Under the pieces are notes generated by a model. It ran no database searches, had not been told where the DNA came from, and saw nothing but the letters and a program-made list of their open reading frames with translations. From CAXBGS01 sp963975425 (lineage in GTDB: Bacteria; Planctomycetota; Planctomycetia; Pirellulales; Pirellulaceae): 64,000 nt of DNA. A program made the translations under genes and the position numbers. The stretch spans positions 124,001 to 188,000 of the forward strand of contig CAXBGS010000008.1 of assembly GCA_963975425.1 (NCBI GenBank). The letters run 5' to 3'. Below, one piece after another: positions 62,687-64,000 of this stretch (positions are counted from its first letter, which is position 1; the number at the start of each line of letters is the position of its first letter).

Positions 62687-64000
62687 ATGCCGACCCAACC
62701 CAGCCGAAGCCGTTTTCTGAAGTACCGCCAAAGTGTTCGCGAGCGAATCGCTAGAGGCGAACGACCTGAACCCCACGGCCGCGGCGACCAGCGGGCCAAG
62801 AAATTAGGCGATCGCGATCGTTCGTTCTGGGAACTTTTCAAAGAATTCCTGACGCTCGTCCGCCCTCATCGCAAACAAATCATCGCCGCGATTTCTTTGT
62901 TGACCGTCGGGATCGGACTGCGATTGATTCCGCCGCTGGGAACCAAAATTGCCATCGATTCGGTGTTGACCACACCGCGCAAACCACTGCCCAATTGGCT
63001 AGACGGAGCTCTCGGGGGCTGGTCCATTCCAGAGTCTCCGATGGGCCTGTTGCTGGCTATCGCGGGTGTCGTGACCGTCGTGACGATTATCGGAACCTTC
63101 GTCTCGCTCTCGGCGCGCTGGCTGGCCACCAAATCGGTCAATCAAGCACAAGTGTCGATCCGCCGCAAAGTGTTTGACCACGCCATCCGCCTGCCGCTGC
63201 ACCATGTTTATGACATGAAAAGCGGAGGCGTCTCGAGTCTGTTGCGTGCCGACGCGGGTGGGGTCGCCGATTTGATCTTCAGCATGCTGTACAACCCTTG
63301 GCGCGCGATTGTGCAGTTTGTCGGCAGCCTGGTCATCCTGATGTTGGTGGATTGGAAACTGATGCTCGGCGGGCTGATGTTGCTGCCGATGGTCTGGATC
63401 ACTCACCGCACATTCATCAATCGCATTCGCCCGCTGCATCGCGACATCCGAAAACAACGCCAAAAAATTGATGCGTCAGCGACGGAAACGTTTGGCGGCA
63501 TTCGAGTCGTGCGCACCTTTTCGCGCAGCCGCAGCGAGTCGTCACGGTTTGTTCGCGAAGGCGATTTCTTGGTCCGGCAACAACTATTCACATGGTGGTG
63601 GTCACGCATCATCGAAATGGTCTGGGAAGTCGTCATTCCGCTGGCGTCGACGGGCCTGCTGTTGTACGGCGGCTATCAAATCATCAACCAGGAATTGACG
63701 CTGGGCGATTTGATGATGTTCTTGGTCTATCTAACGATGTTGCTCGATCCGCTCGCCACGATCGCCAGCAGTGCTGTCGGTTTTCAAACCAACCTGGCGG
63801 GCCTGGACCGCGTGCTGGATGTACTCGAAATCGACGACGAATTGCCCAGCCGTGACGATCCGGTTTCACTGCAGAGCGAACTTGTCCGGGGCGCAATCCG
63901 CATTCAAAATGTTTCGTTCACTTATCCGCATTCCAATACAGAAGTATTGCACAACATCAGTCTGGACATCGAACCGGGCCAGACGATCGCGTTGGTCGGT
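62687..64000 (+). CDS. ABC transporter, MsbA-type permease/ATP-binding protein, partial
   Basis: A half-transporter running off the right edge; 438 residues are visible. After a basic N-terminus (about 1-45), six membrane helices lie between about 60 and 350, with cytoplasmic parts VRPHRKQIIAA and the coupling segment TFGGIRVVRTFSRSRSES. The ATP-binding domain starts near 400 (AIRIQNVSFTYPHSNTEVLHNI) and the window ends inside ALVG, just before the Walker A. A stop codon stands two codons upstream of the ATG, so the start is fixed. The family exports lipids, peptides or drugs. It is divergent from the unknown exported protein gene. Confidence 0.9.
   Translation, partial: MPTQPSRSRFLKYRQSVRERIARGERPEPHGRGDQRAKKLGDRDRSFWELFKEFLTLVRPHRKQIIAAISLLTVGIGLRLIPPLGTKIAIDSVLTTPRKPLPNWLDGALGGWSIPESPMGLLLAIAGVVTVVTIIGTFVSLSARWLATKSVNQAQVSIRRKVFDHAIRLPLHHVYDMKSGGVSSLLRADAGGVADLIFSMLYNPWRAIVQFVGSLVILMLVDWKLMLGGLMLLPMVWITHRTFINRIRPLHRDIRKQRQKIDASATETFGGIRVVRTFSRSRSESSRFVREGDFLVRQQLFTWWWSRIIEMVWEVVIPLASTGLLLYGGYQIINQELTLGDLMMFLVYLTMLLDPLATIASSAVGFQTNLAGLDRVLDVLEIDDELPSRDDPVSLQSELVRGAIRIQNVSFTYPHSNTEVLHNISLDIEPGQTIALVG

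Overview
The window is a GC-rich, gene-dense stretch of chromosome from a planctomycete, most likely of the Rhodopirellula/Pirellulaceae type. This is inferred from lineage-typical families: a DUF1559 prepilin-like protein, a DUF1592/DUF1588/DUF1585 cytochrome-like protein paired with a DUF1552 protein, a PEP-CTERM protein, an N-terminal LEDRR-type export tag, SHD1-type domains, a split glycine dehydrogenase and a Ser/Thr kinase with a C-terminal membrane anchor. Many genes overlap by 4 bases (ATGA), so translational coupling is common. No rRNA, tRNA, CRISPR array, transposase or phage gene was recognised.

Layout. 1-3520 (minus): ECF sigma factor, membrane anti-sigma factor and a large exported alpha/beta-hydrolase-like protein that runs off the left edge. 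3905-4642: FHA-domain protein. 4983-10331 (minus): complete glycine cleavage operon gcvT-gcvH-gcvPA-gcvPB plus a lipoate-protein ligase homologue. 10807-11811: matrixin-like metalloprotease. 11834-15645 (minus): Cys-rich membrane protein, DUF1559 protein and PepSY membrane protein with a His-rich loop, possibly metal related. 15815-18070 (minus): RNase R. 18405-21838 (plus): two coupled SPFH/band-7 proteins. 21914-27235 (minus): DUF1592 protein, Tat-exported DUF1552 protein and an exported glycoside-hydrolase-like protein. 27365-28010: decayed relative of the DUF1592 gene. 28253-31954 (minus): cobalamin-dependent methionine synthase.

32256-35312 (plus): a membrane-anchored low-complexity protein followed by a CpsD/MinD-like ATPase with an altered P-loop. 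35350-37556 (minus): arsS-arsM, an arsenosugar-type pair. 37818-41895 (minus): alanine dehydrogenase, acyltransferase and Ser/Thr kinase. 42051-44694 (plus): TIGR04282-type glycosyltransferase (a family linked to arsenosugar synthesis), ThiO-like oxidase and a Rossmann protein. 44710-49150 (minus): Gfo/Idh/MocA oxidoreductase with an exported hydrolase, and a PEP-CTERM protein followed by a clear intrinsic terminator. 49722-55179 (plus): flagellar genes flbD, motA, motB, fliL, fliN and fliO (no fliM), coupled to a GltS-type sodium symporter. 55548-57309: two ABC-2 permeases without an ATPase gene. 57465-61535: a 1356-residue SHD1/cytochrome/TPR protein, convergent with an unknown exported coiled-coil protein. 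62687-64000: start of an MsbA-type ABC exporter, cut by the right edge.

No wholly new system is proven. The parts most worth following are the sigma/anti-sigma/serine-less hydrolase operon, the Cys-rich/DUF1559/PepSY operon, the twin SPFH operon with repeated PGxYxxNP modules, the arsenosugar gene set, the P-loop-variant ATPase pair and the giant SHD1-cytochrome-TPR protein. Functions are assigned by recognising motifs by eye; no database search was run.
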